The translations under genes were made by a program, and so were the position numbers. Source: Terriglobia bacterium (GTDB lineage Bacteria > Acidobacteriota > Terriglobia > Acidiferrales > UBA7541). Taken from it: DNA of 64,000 nt. Below the pieces are notes generated by a model that saw only the letters and a program-made list of their open reading frames with translations, was not told the origin of the DNA and did no database searches. The stretch covers positions 1 to 64,000 of the forward strand of contig JAIQEW010000013.1 of NCBI GenBank assembly GCA_020073605.1. The letters run 5' to 3'. The first letter of the stretch is position 1. Every line of letters begins with the position of its first letter. Below, piece by piece: positions 1 through 8,524 of this stretch.

Positions 1-71
1 ATTTACGTTGTAAACTTGAGTTCCCTTCCTCGGTGGCACTTCTGCCGCCGGTTCCCTTTGGAGAGATTTGC

Positions 72-1631
72 GTGAAGAATCGCATGTGGAACGTATGTGT
101 CCATGTCGCCGTCGTGTTTTCTGCCATGGCTGTCGCATCTTGCGCCCTGGTATCTAAAGATCCGTCTCCGGGCAGCGACCCGGGCGCACTCCAGCCGGGG
201 ACTGTCTCGCTCACCAACAATCCCCTGGTCGCGCAATACTCGATTTCCGCGCCTCCATCGTCGGATGTCGAAATCGAGTTCGGCCCCGACAAAACGTACG
301 GCCAAAAGACATGGCTGCAACCCGCTCCAGCCGGAGGCGGCACCGTAAGTATTCTCGTCGCGGGCATGCGCGCGGCGACGACCTATCACATGCGCGCCCG
401 TGTTCGCGTTGCTTTTGGACGCGAGTTCGTCGACTCCGATCACACGTTTACAACCGGCGCGATCGCACCCGGCCGGCTACCTCAGGTGACGGTGACGCAG
501 CCGATTAGTCTCGCGACCAGCTCCGGCATCGAGCTGGTGGACCTCTTCGCCGGCGGCACGGACCAGCTTCGCGCAGTCGCATTGGATGAGGCTGGAAATG
601 TCATCTGGTATTACGATTTTGGTCCAGCCGGCGCTGCGGATTCGCCATTCCCCATGAAATTGCTGCCGAATGGCCATCTTCTGATGAACGTGTTTGGCCC
701 GGACTTTCAGGGCTACCGCGAAATCGATCTCGCCGGAAACACCGTCCAGGAATACTCGGTCCAGACCCTCAATCAGAAACTCGCGGCCTCTGGATTCTCG
801 CTCGTTGCAGGCGGCATGCACCACGACATTCTTCCCCTTGCCAACGGACACGTCATCGCGCTCGTCTACGAAAGCAGGACGTTCACCGATCTCCCGGGGT
901 ACCCGGGGCAGACGCAGGTGCAAGGGGATGCCCTTGTAGACATCGATCCGCAAGGGAACCCCGTGTGGACCTGGTCGACTTTCGATCACCTCGACGTCAA
1001 CCGCCATCCCATGAATTTTCCCGACTGGACGCATTCCAATGCTGTCATTTACTCACCCGACGACGGCAATCTGATTCTTTCCTCACGCCACCAACACTGG
1101 GTTATGAAAATCCTCTACCGCGATGGGCACGGCACGGGAGACATCCTGTGGCGATTGGGCCCGGGCGGTGATTTCTCCCTGACGAACGGCGGGCCATCGG
1201 ATTGGAACTACGGACAGCACTATCCGTTTCTGATGTCGCCGCAGAGCTCTGGAACCTTCCCCCTGGCCCTCTTTGACAACGGGAACGATCGTGTAGTGGA
1301 CGCGAACGGTAACGTGTGTGGCGGCTCAACCACTCCTGCCTGCTACAGCCGTCCCGTCGTTTTCGAACTCGACGAATTTTCGAAGACGGCAACCATCCTT
1401 TGGCAGGACAAACTTCCGGTGTTTTCCCCTTGCTGCGGCAGTATCGATTTGTTGCCCAACGGTGATATGGAGTTCGACATCGCCTCGGCGTCCTCATCGC
1501 CTCAAGTCACCAGAGTCGAGGAGGTGACGCATACGGATAATTCGCAGCTCGTGTGGCAAATGAATGTCACTGGCCAGCTTGCCTACCGGGCGACGCGGCT
1601 CCCAAGCCTTTATCCGGGCGTGCAGTGGTGA
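72..1631 (+). CDS. Arylsulfotransferase (ASST)-like lipoprotein
   Basis: Predicted exported lipoprotein of the aryl-sulfate sulfotransferase family, beta-propeller enzymes that move sulfate between phenolic compounds. I chose the GTG at 72 because GGAGAG (60-65) sits just upstream and the product then opens with a typical lipoprotein signal (hydrophobic stretch, then AVASC with the lipid-accepting Cys near residue 24). The GTG at 33 would bury that signal. Family-like motifs appear in order: GGMHHDILPLANG, HSNAVIY, SSRHQHWVMKI (with the His expected at the active site), WRLGPGGDF and LFDNGNDR. At about 519 residues it is near family length. The next gene is 175 bp away and encodes an ABC permease, so no operon is implied. 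Substrate is unknown; it may only share the propeller fold. Confidence 0.8.
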   Translation: MKNRMWNVCVHVAVVFSAMAVASCALVSKDPSPGSDPGALQPGTVSLTNNPLVAQYSISAPPSSDVEIEFGPDKTYGQKTWLQPAPAGGGTVSILVAGMRAATTYHMRARVRVAFGREFVDSDHTFTTGAIAPGRLPQVTVTQPISLATSSGIELVDLFAGGTDQLRAVALDEAGNVIWYYDFGPAGAADSPFPMKLLPNGHLLMNVFGPDFQGYREIDLAGNTVQEYSVQTLNQKLAASGFSLVAGGMHHDILPLANGHVIALVYESRTFTDLPGYPGQTQVQGDALVDIDPQGNPVWTWSTFDHLDVNRHPMNFPDWTHSNAVIYSPDDGNLILSSRHQHWVMKILYRDGHGTGDILWRLGPGGDFSLTNGGPSDWNYGQHYPFLMSPQSSGTFPLALFDNGNDRVVDANGNVCGGSTTPACYSRPVVFELDEFSKTATILWQDKLPVFSPCCGSIDLLPNGDMEFDIASASSSPQVTRVEEVTHTDNSQLVWQMNVTGQLAYRATRLPSLYPGVQW

Positions 1632-1806
1632 CCCGGTGAACTCCGCCGAAGGAATAGTCCACAGAACCTCACGCTTGCATTCTGCGCTGCGTTTTCTAAG
1701 ATCGTTGCGTGAAGCTGGCTCTAAAGATCGGCGTCCTGCCTAACCGGTGCATTTCTCGGAAGTGGCGGGACTCCCGGGCCAGCGAGGTCGCAGCCCTGTG
1801 AGCGCG

Positions 1807-2610
1807 ATGGCGGAAGCGCTGGCGCCCTACGCAGAATTCGCGCGCGTGGGCTTCGTCAACATCCTGGCGTTCCGCCTGCGCTATTTCACGGGCATCATCA
1901 CCTATTCGCTGAACGTCACCATCTACTATTTCATCTGGAGCGCCGTGTTCCGCTCCGCGCAATCGTTTGCCGGCTACAACCTCGCCCAAATGATCACCTA
2001 CGTCTGCGTCGGCTGGATCATCCGCTCGTTCTACTGGAACACGATCGACCAGGAAATGGCCTACGAAGTGATCGAAGGCAAGATCGCGATGGACCTGATC
2101 AAGCCGGTTTCCGTGCAATGGATGTGGCTCTGCCGCGCGATGGGCGAGTCCGCTTTTCGCCTGGGGCTGCTGACGCTGCCGACGGCGCTGGTCGTTGCAT
2201 TTGTATTTCCGCTGGAGAGGCCGTCGTCGCGCGAGAATTTCCTGATCTTTCTGGCTTCCGTTCTGGGCAGCTTTTTCCTGATGGGCGCGATCAACTTCAT
2301 GATCGGCACGTGCGCGATTCCGCTGAAGTCCATCCTGGCGCTGATCCGCGCGAAACAGTGGCTTGTCGAATTGCTCTCGGGGCTGCTGCTCCCGATGTCA
2401 TTTTTCCCCGATAGACTTCAGAGAGTGCTGGCGTGGCTCCCGTTCGAGCACATCGCTTACACGCCGCTGCAGATTTATCTCGGCAAGCTCGACCGCGCGC
2501 ATGCGCTGCGCGCGCTGGCCACGGAATGGTTTTGGGTTTTCGCGCTGCTCGCACTCGCGCACTTCTGGTGGAAGCGGACGCTCCGCACGATCACGATTCA
2601 GGGAGGCTGA
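1807..2610 (+). CDS. ABC-2 type permease (ABC2_membrane_6 / COG4587-like)
   Basis: Integral membrane subunit of an ABC-2 type exporter, about 267 residues with roughly six hydrophobic segments. Motifs such as RLRYFTGI near the N-terminus and a YTPLQIYLGK stretch near the C-terminus are typical of the COG4587/COG3694 permease pairs that normally work with a COG4586-type ATPase. Upstream in-frame starts exist at 1747 but the extra N-terminal residues look non-conserved, so the ATG at 1807 is preferred. The gene ends 2 bp before the next permease, so the two are co-translated. No ATP-binding subunit lies on either side. Substrate is unknown. Confidence 0.85.
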   Translation: MAEALAPYAEFARVGFVNILAFRLRYFTGIITYSLNVTIYYFIWSAVFRSAQSFAGYNLAQMITYVCVGWIIRSFYWNTIDQEMAYEVIEGKIAMDLIKPVSVQWMWLCRAMGESAFRLGLLTLPTALVVAFVFPLERPSSRENFLIFLASVLGSFFLMGAINFMIGTCAIPLKSILALIRAKQWLVELLSGLLLPMSFFPDRLQRVLAWLPFEHIAYTPLQIYLGKLDRAHALRALATEWFWVFALLALAHFWWKRTLRTITIQGG

Positions 2611-2612
2611 CA

Positions 2613-3446
2613 ATGCAATCGTCAAGGACCGGCCTCCCGGGCATTGTGGCGGGGGCGCAGCGCCACGCGATGCTTTTCTGGGGCTACTTCACGCAGTACG
2701 CGAAGGTGCAGATCGGGTATCGCGGCGATTTCCTGATCAGCCTGGGGACGAGCTTCGCCGCGACGCTGTTTCAATTGGGCTTCGTCGTCGTCCTATTCCG
2801 GAGAGTGCCGCAGCTCGCCGGATGGAGCTTTCCGGAGGTGCTGTTTCTCTACGGATTCTCACTGATTCCCTACGGGCTGTTCAACGTGGTCAGCTTGAAT
2901 CTCTACAATTTCGGCAACAACTACATCATCGAAGGGAAATTCGACCGCGTGCTCCTGCGCCCGGTCTCGTCGCTCTTCCAGGTGATGTTCGAGGCCTTCC
3001 GGATCGAATCGCTTCAGGAAGTGGCGACGGGCGTGTTCTGCATCGTGTGGGCGTCGAGACAGCTCCATGTGGCGTGGACGCCGGGCAAGCTGGCGATGCT
3101 GTTGTTCTTTGGAATCTGCGCCGGAGTGATTTACCTCGCGGTGTTCCTGCTGCTGACAACAGTGTCGTTCTGGTTCGAGGACCGCATCGGCATTCATCCG
3201 CCGGTTTGGAACGTGATCGCCTTCGGCCGCTATCCGCTCTCGATTTACAGCGCCTTCGTGCAGTTTGTCCTTTGCTGGATTATCCCGTTCGGGCTGGCTT
3301 CGTTCTATCCGAGCGTGCGGATGTTGGGCCGCGCCGTAACGCCCGAGTACGCGTCGCTCGTGCCGGTCGTCGCCGTCATGTTCCTCACAGTCGCGATCTC
3401 GCTGTGGAATTTCGGCACGCGGCACTACGCCTCGACAGGCTCGTAG
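2613..3446 (+). CDS. ABC-2 type permease (COG3694-like)
   Basis: Second membrane subunit of the exporter begun at 1807; about 277 residues, hydrophobic, with the pattern of six transmembrane segments. A stretch reading NLYNFGNNYIIEGKFDRVLLRP in outline (residues about 90-115) matches the cytoplasmic loop typical of these permeases. The ATG at 2613 follows a strong GGGAGG (2601-2606) that overlaps the end of the previous gene, so the pair is translationally linked. The partner ATPase is not in the window; it may be encoded elsewhere or borrowed from another system. Confidence 0.85.
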   Translation: MQSSRTGLPGIVAGAQRHAMLFWGYFTQYAKVQIGYRGDFLISLGTSFAATLFQLGFVVVLFRRVPQLAGWSFPEVLFLYGFSLIPYGLFNVVSLNLYNFGNNYIIEGKFDRVLLRPVSSLFQVMFEAFRIESLQEVATGVFCIVWASRQLHVAWTPGKLAMLLFFGICAGVIYLAVFLLLTTVSFWFEDRIGIHPPVWNVIAFGRYPLSIYSAFVQFVLCWIIPFGLASFYPSVRMLGRAVTPEYASLVPVVAVMFLTVAISLWNFGTRHYASTGS

Positions 3447-3471
3447 CGTGCACATCGGGAAGAAAGGCTCT

Positions 3472-4008
3472 ATGAAGACTTTCGGCCGCAGGTACCCGAT
3501 CAACATGTTGAGGGCCTCGGTAACTCTTCTCGGTGGTTGGCTTCTGCTCGCCGCCGCGTACCTCGCGGTGTCTTCTTTCCCCGTTTGTGCCGGCCAGACC
3601 GGCACGCAAGCGGCAGAGACTCCGCCCAACCTGAAAGCGTTCGTCGGCACATGGAGGGGCAGCTTTCAGGGAGAAGTCTTCGCGATCCTGGTTTTGAAGG
3701 AGCAGGACGGCAATCTCAAAGGCACGTTGAACGATTTCGATCTCGCGTTTGACAAGGATGGAAATCTCGCGGATGGCACGCACACCGATTTCGGAGACGC
3801 GCCGCTGCTGAACGTCCACTTCAAGTCCGGCGCGCTATTCTTTACGGCCATCGAGAAGGATCAGTACCGCCCCGCAACCGAATGGAAGTTCGTTCCACTG
3901 AATCCGCAAGAAGGCGAGCTGACGCCTTTGCTCGACAACCAGCTCGATAAGCCCAAGGACATGGTCGTAAAGCCAATTCGCATGGTCCGTGGGCGCAGCA
4001 AACCCTGA
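3472..4008 (+). CDS. Secreted protein of unknown function
   Basis: About 178 residues. The chosen ATG (3472) follows AAAGG. An N-terminal hydrophobic segment (residues about 12-35, ending near PVCAGQ) looks like a signal peptide or anchor. The mature part contains VGTWRGSF and alternating beta-like strands (AILVLKEQDGNLKGTL, NVHFKSGALFFTA), a pattern often seen in small extracytoplasmic beta-barrel or lipocalin-like domains. I do not recognise the family and assign no function. It lies 25 bp after the permease pair and 43 bp before a hydrolase gene on the same strand, so these may form one transcription unit. Confidence 0.65.
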   Translation: MKTFGRRYPINMLRASVTLLGGWLLLAAAYLAVSSFPVCAGQTGTQAAETPPNLKAFVGTWRGSFQGEVFAILVLKEQDGNLKGTLNDFDLAFDKDGNLADGTHTDFGDAPLLNVHFKSGALFFTAIEKDQYRPATEWKFVPLNPQEGELTPLLDNQLDKPKDMVVKPIRMVRGRSKP

Positions 4009-4051
4009 AACATCTGCCATCCTAATCTCGTAACATAAATCAGAGGCTCGC

Positions 4052-4957
4052 ATGCGCCGAGTCCCCCGCATTTTCATCGTTCTGATTGTCCTCGCTCCGC
4101 TGGCCGCCGCGTTCCTGGGCCACGCCATCGGTCCAGGGCTTCTCCATCCCATGAACTTGAATCCAGATCGCGTGGAGCAGACGGCGCAAATGCTCGCCCG
4201 TACTGGAGCCGTTAAGGAAGATTTCGTCGTTCGCGCAACTGACGGTGTCGATCTACGGGGCTGGAAAGTCCGGCCTCCCAAGCCGAACGGCGATTGGGTG
4301 CTGCTCTATCATGGCGTTTCGGACAATCGCACGGGAGTTCTCGGGCACGCCGAATTCCTACTGCGCCACGGCTACAGCGTTGTGATGATGGACGCGCGCG
4401 CACACGGGGCGAGCGGCGGTGACATGGCAACGTATGGCTGGAAGGAACGCTACGACACGGTCGCAATTACGAACGCGCTCTATTCGAGCGAACACGTTGG
4501 GCATCTTTACGCGCTGGGTGTCTCGATGGGCGGGGCCATTGCCATTCAATCCGCTCCCGTAGAACCACGCATCGAGCGCGTCGTCGCTGAGGACCCGTTT
4601 GCCGACCTCCGCGAAGTCAGCTATGACTACGCGGGATTACACTTCAGCCCACTTTTGGGTAAGACGGTTTTTCTTCCCGCGACCACTTTTGCGCTGCGCG
4701 GCGCTGCAAGAGAAGGCGGGTTCGATCCTGATGACGTCTCGCCGGAACGGGCTGTCGCCGCGCGTCCCTTCCCAGTGCTATTGATCTGTGGCACTCGGGA
4801 CCACACGATCCCGTGCCGACACGCGGAGCGAATCTACCGCGCGGCGAACGGGCCGAAGGAATTGTGGATTGTTCAGGGCGCAGCGCACGCAGCGGCTCTT
4901 GGCCATTCGCCTGCAGAATACGAGGAACGTGTCATCCGCTTCCTGGGTAGTCGTTAG
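4052..4957 (+). CDS. Alpha/beta hydrolase, membrane-anchored
   Basis: Serine hydrolase of the alpha/beta fold, 301 residues. An N-terminal hydrophobic segment (residues 7-23) suggests a signal anchor with the catalytic part outside the cytoplasm. The nucleophile elbow is GVSMGG (Ser near residue 158). The likely acid is the Asp in GTRDHTIP (about residue 250) and the likely base the His in GAAHAAALG (about residue 278). YHGVSDNR near residue 88 corresponds to the oxyanion-hole region. Architecture resembles the YqkD/FrsA-like hydrolases, but the substrate cannot be told. The stop codon overlaps that of the convergent GAF-ANTAR gene by 4 bp. Confidence 0.85.
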   Translation: MRRVPRIFIVLIVLAPLAAAFLGHAIGPGLLHPMNLNPDRVEQTAQMLARTGAVKEDFVVRATDGVDLRGWKVRPPKPNGDWVLLYHGVSDNRTGVLGHAEFLLRHGYSVVMMDARAHGASGGDMATYGWKERYDTVAITNALYSSEHVGHLYALGVSMGGAIAIQSAPVEPRIERVVAEDPFADLREVSYDYAGLHFSPLLGKTVFLPATTFALRGAAREGGFDPDDVSPERAVAARPFPVLLICGTRDHTIPCRHAERIYRAANGPKELWIVQGAAHAAALGHSPAEYEERVIRFLGSR

Positions 4958-5682
4958 AGGGTCCCCTGCCGGTCTTGGGGGCCCGTGATTTCGTCGGCAA
5001 GCAGAATGGCTTCGGCAATTTCCTTCATCGACTTGCGGCGCTGCCGGCTCTCCTTTTGCATCACGAGATAGGCATCTTCTTCGTTGATCTGTAGGATTCG
5101 CGCCAGGACTCCCTGCGCTTTTTCGACCAGCTGCCGGGCCGCGGCCAGCTCGGAGAACTTCGTGCTCTCGGTCTCCATGCGTGCCAGCTCGATTTCGGGA
5201 CCCACCAGAAAGCCGATGGTCGAAATCAGGTGGATCTCCCGCTGGCTGTGGACGTGCGGCTCGCGGTGCTGGAGATTGATCACGCCGACGAGCTTGTCGC
5301 GGCACAGGATGGGCACTGACAGAAACGCCTCGAACCGGTCCTCGGGCAGTTCGTGAAAGGTCTGGAAGCGCGGATCGAGCGCCGCGTGGCTTGCGATCAC
5401 CACGGGCTTCTTGTGTTCGGCCACCCAGCCTGTGATCCCCTGGCCCATTCGAAGCTTGAGCCGGTCAACAACTTCGGCATGGGGATTCTGGGAGGCGCGC
5501 AGGATGAGCTCGTTTTCCTCGAGCACGTACACGAAGCAGGAATCGCACTTCACGACGCTCGAAGCAAACTCGACGACGAGTTTCAAAACGGTGGAAAGAG
5601 GGTCGGCGGCGGCGATCCGCTCGCCGATCCGGTGCAGGACCTCGATGTACTGATGCTGCTCGGACGCAGAGTATACGTTCAT
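4954..5682 (-). CDS. GAF-ANTAR RNA-binding antitermination regulator
   Basis: Cytoplasmic regulator of 242 residues. Residues about 15-160 form a GAF sensor domain (WVAEHKKPVV, FLSVPIL and GVINLQH motifs). Residues about 175-235 form an ANTAR domain, with the conserved helix LVEKAQGVLAR and the NEEDAYLVMQKESR / EIAEAI pattern. ANTAR proteins bind paired hairpins in leader RNAs and block termination, and the GAF domain would supply the signal. It lies 92 bp downstream of an MFS carrier gene on the same strand. The RNA target cannot be named. Confidence 0.88.
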   Translation of the reverse strand: MNVYSASEQHQYIEVLHRIGERIAAADPLSTVLKLVVEFASSVVKCDSCFVYVLEENELILRASQNPHAEVVDRLKLRMGQGITGWVAEHKKPVVIASHAALDPRFQTFHELPEDRFEAFLSVPILCRDKLVGVINLQHREPHVHSQREIHLISTIGFLVGPEIELARMETESTKFSELAAARQLVEKAQGVLARILQINEEDAYLVMQKESRQRRKSMKEIAEAILLADEITGPQDRQGTL

Positions 5683-5774
5683 ACTCCACTTTAGGAAGCC
5701 CTCGCCTAAACACGCAAATCCAAATTCGGAGTGAGTGTCATCAGGATTTAAGATAGCGGCGCAAACTGCGCGCG

Positions 5775-7052
5775 CTAAGTGGTGCGGATTCTTCGCACGG
5801 GAGGCTTGGCAAACAAATAGAGGACGGCGCTGGCGAAACAGATCGCGGCGACGCCGGAGAATACATAGCTGTACGTGCCGTAGCGGTCATAGACATATCC
5901 CGCGGTCACTGGGCCGATCGCCCCGAGAATCGTGCCGAAAGGAGTGGTGACTCCGAGAAGCGCAGGATAGATCTTCGTTCCATAGTAGTTGCTCAGAGTC
6001 GTCTGGAGGCAAGTGAAGGCCGCGGCGAATCCGGTTCCCATCAGGATCGCGTAGGAGTACATCGCGACAGGCTCCACAGCCCGGATCGCGAGCAGCGTTC
6101 CCGCGCCGTACAGGCAGACGGCCACGGCCGATAGGAAACGCGGTTCGACGCGATCACCCAGAGCCGCCACCGCAAACTGCCCGATCAGCGAAGAAATCAT
6201 GACTATGGAGATCGACTTGGCAGCCGCGCCCGGCGCATATCCCAACCCTTCGAGATGCGAGACGCCATGAGCAATGTAGATGAAGAAACCCATGAAGAAT
6301 CCCAAATAGCTCGCGATCAGCAGCCACACGGCACGCGTCCTGAGCGCCTCGCCGAGTGTCCAATCCTCGGTTGTCTTATAGACTCCGCTGGTCTTCTTGG
6401 AATCGCGCGCGGCCGGAGATGCGGGGACATCTGTTGCGGTCTCGCCATCTGGCAATTGCCCCATCTGGGCCGGGCTTTCCCTGACGAAAAACCCGGCAAT
6501 GATTGCAGCCACCAGCGACATCACCCCCATGCACCACCATGCGGCGCGCCAATTCCCGTCAAACCGAGTGATGACTCCGTTCAGCGACGGAACAGCAATA
6601 AATCCGCCGATGCCCGAGGCCGTCAGCACCAGGGACATTGCTCGCGCGCGCTTCTTGTGGAACCACCGCGCCATGCCGACCTGCGGCGCAATCGTGCCTG
6701 ACATTGCGGCGCCAGCGCCGACTACTATTCCAAAAACCACGACCGCTTGAAATATGGTGTGCACAAAAAGCGCCATCAGGAAAGACCCGGTCGAGGCCAG
6801 CAGCGATCCCACGACGAGCGTGAAGCGAATGCCGAACCTGTAGATTGACTTGGCCACGAGCGGGCCGGGCAGCCCCGCCATCAGGCTGAAAACGGAGAAC
6901 GCCAGCCCGAGCTCCTTGCGATTCAGGTGCATCGCCTTCGCCATGTAGGTGTTGACCACGCTGGTGCCGAATGTGGGGAACGCGAACGTCAGGATGATGA
7001 TCGCCCAGAAAACAAACAGGAGCTTCCAGCCGTAGAAGCGGTTCTGTGCCAT
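5775..7052 (-). CDS. MFS transporter (monocarboxylate / oxalate-formate-like)
   Basis: Twelve-segment major facilitator permease of about 425 residues. The ATG at 7052 is preferred over the upstream starts (7067, 7145) because a GGGGGA motif precedes it and the protein then begins MAQNRFYGWKLL, the usual start for this family. The motif MARWFHKKRARAMSL in the loop after helix 4, a central hydrophilic loop of about 30 residues, and a second half beginning near SYLGFFMGFFIYI fit the OFA/MCT branch that moves small carboxylates. The substrate is inferred only. A carboxylate carrier would suit the acetate-forming enzymes encoded divergently from 7316. Confidence 0.8.
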   Translation of the reverse strand: MAQNRFYGWKLLFVFWAIIILTFAFPTFGTSVVNTYMAKAMHLNRKELGLAFSVFSLMAGLPGPLVAKSIYRFGIRFTLVVGSLLASTGSFLMALFVHTIFQAVVVFGIVVGAGAAMSGTIAPQVGMARWFHKKRARAMSLVLTASGIGGFIAVPSLNGVITRFDGNWRAAWWCMGVMSLVAAIIAGFFVRESPAQMGQLPDGETATDVPASPAARDSKKTSGVYKTTEDWTLGEALRTRAVWLLIASYLGFFMGFFIYIAHGVSHLEGLGYAPGAAAKSISIVMISSLIGQFAVAALGDRVEPRFLSAVAVCLYGAGTLLAIRAVEPVAMYSYAILMGTGFAAAFTCLQTTLSNYYGTKIYPALLGVTTPFGTILGAIGPVTAGYVYDRYGTYSYVFSGVAAICFASAVLYLFAKPPVRRIRTT

Positions 7053-7315
7053 CGCGTGTTCCCCCATGCGCGGAGACTCCTGCACTGTGCGGCGTGCCGA
7101 TGCAGGACTTAGTGGCTCCCCTGAGCGCGGGAATAATCGCCCCATTGAGGATGTGTGTCAACCGCTCGCATCCGGTGCAACTAGCGGCGTAGTGGCGCCG
7201 CGATGAGCGTTAATGGAAGTTCGTCTCAGTGGTCTGGTAAGCTGAATTCCGCCTGCGGCGGTATCGGCCGCGACGTGCAGGTAACCAAGTGGGCATTTTC
7301 GGTGAACGGAAGCCC

Positions 7316-8515
7316 ATGAGAAACGTGCAGCCCAGAAGCATTTTGACGATGAATAGAGGGTCGGGAACTTTGAAGGCCGCCCTCTACGAAGTGAGCGAAG
7401 CGCCCCGCCTCGCTTTGACCATCTACGTGGAACGCACCGGCACGCCCGACGCTCGCCTCAGAATCAAGAATGCGGAGTCGGCGACGTTGCTGGACGCGGC
7501 CATCGGAAACAGCGAAACGAATGCCGATCTAGAAGCCATCTTCACGTGGCTCTCGGAACAAGGGCACGCATCGGAATTGATGGCGGCCGGGCACAGGCTG
7601 GTCCATGGAGGGCCCAGGTACACCGCACCGCAGCGGATCACGGAAGAACTTCTGGCGGAACTCCACAAGCTCGCGCCGCTCGATCCGGATCACACGCCGG
7701 AAGCGATTCGTGGGATTCGTTTCCTGACACAGCTGTTTCCGGAGCTCCCACAAGTAGCTTGCTTCGACACGGCATTTCACGGGTCTCTTCCCACAGTGGC
7801 GCGCATGTACGCCCTGCCCCGGAAGTTTTATGAAGAAGGCGTCCGGCGCTACGGTTTCCACGGCCTTTCGTGCGAGTACATCGTCCGGGAACTGCAAGCG
7901 ACGGAAGGCGATCTGGCAGGTGGGCGCGTGATCGTCCTGCATCTCGGAAGCGGCAGCAGCATGACGGCGATCCGGAATGGCAAGAGTGTGGACACGTCGA
8001 TGGGTTTTACACCTCTGGAGGGGCTCGTAATGGGCACGCGATCCGGCGACGTCGATCCGGGAGCGATCCTCTACCTTCAGGGACACGGCCACGCCTCGCC
8101 CGAAGGCATGGATACGTTGCTCAATAAGCAGTCCGGACTGCTAGGTGTTTCCGGCATCAGCGCGGACGTGCGCGACCTTTTGCAAAAGGAAGCCAGCGAC
8201 AGCCGCGCGGCCGAAGCAATCGAGCTCTTCTGTTACCGAGCCAGAAAGTATGTGGGCGCGTATGCCGCAGCGCTCGGCGGACTGGACATGCTCGTTTTCT
8301 CCGCGGGAATCGGAGAGAACTCTCCCGTGATCCGCGAGCGAATCTGCGAGGGATTGCAGTTCCTGGGCGTCAAACTCGACCATTCGCTCAACCACAAGAA
8401 TGCAGCTTCGATATCGGACCCGCACAGCCGGGTGAAAGTGCGGGTCATTCACACGGACGAGGATTCGGTGATCGTGCAACACGTCCTCGCGGTCCTCGGC
8501 GGGGAAAAAGCATAG
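7316..8515 (+). CDS. ackA: Acetate kinase
   Basis: Converts acetyl phosphate and ADP to acetate and ATP. About 399 residues, family size. The N-terminal phosphate loop reads MNRGSGTLK, a variant of the usual NAGSSSLK. Other family elements are clear: GHRLVHGG, FDTAFH (catalytic Asp), YGFHGLS (His), HLGSGSS, GFTPLEGLVMGTRSGDVDPG, FSAGIGENSPVIRE and a Glu in HTDEDSV near the end. The ATG at 7316 has CGGAAG upstream; the GTG at 7289 would add nine poorly conserved residues. The gene lies 9 bp before phosphoketolase, so its substrate is made by the next gene product. No copy of the island operator was seen upstream. Confidence 0.93.
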   Translation: MRNVQPRSILTMNRGSGTLKAALYEVSEAPRLALTIYVERTGTPDARLRIKNAESATLLDAAIGNSETNADLEAIFTWLSEQGHASELMAAGHRLVHGGPRYTAPQRITEELLAELHKLAPLDPDHTPEAIRGIRFLTQLFPELPQVACFDTAFHGSLPTVARMYALPRKFYEEGVRRYGFHGLSCEYIVRELQATEGDLAGGRVIVLHLGSGSSMTAIRNGKSVDTSMGFTPLEGLVMGTRSGDVDPGAILYLQGHGHASPEGMDTLLNKQSGLLGVSGISADVRDLLQKEASDSRAAEAIELFCYRARKYVGAYAAALGGLDMLVFSAGIGENSPVIRERICEGLQFLGVKLDHSLNHKNAASISDPHSRVKVRVIHTDEDSVIVQHVLAVLGGEKA

Positions 8516-8524
8516 GGGGCGCGC

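Noticed and set aside
5731-5744. Single GTGA-N6-TCAG site upstream of the GAF-ANTAR gene
   Set aside because: Seven of eight positions match, but there is no partner at 22 bp, so it does not meet the pattern of the island operators.
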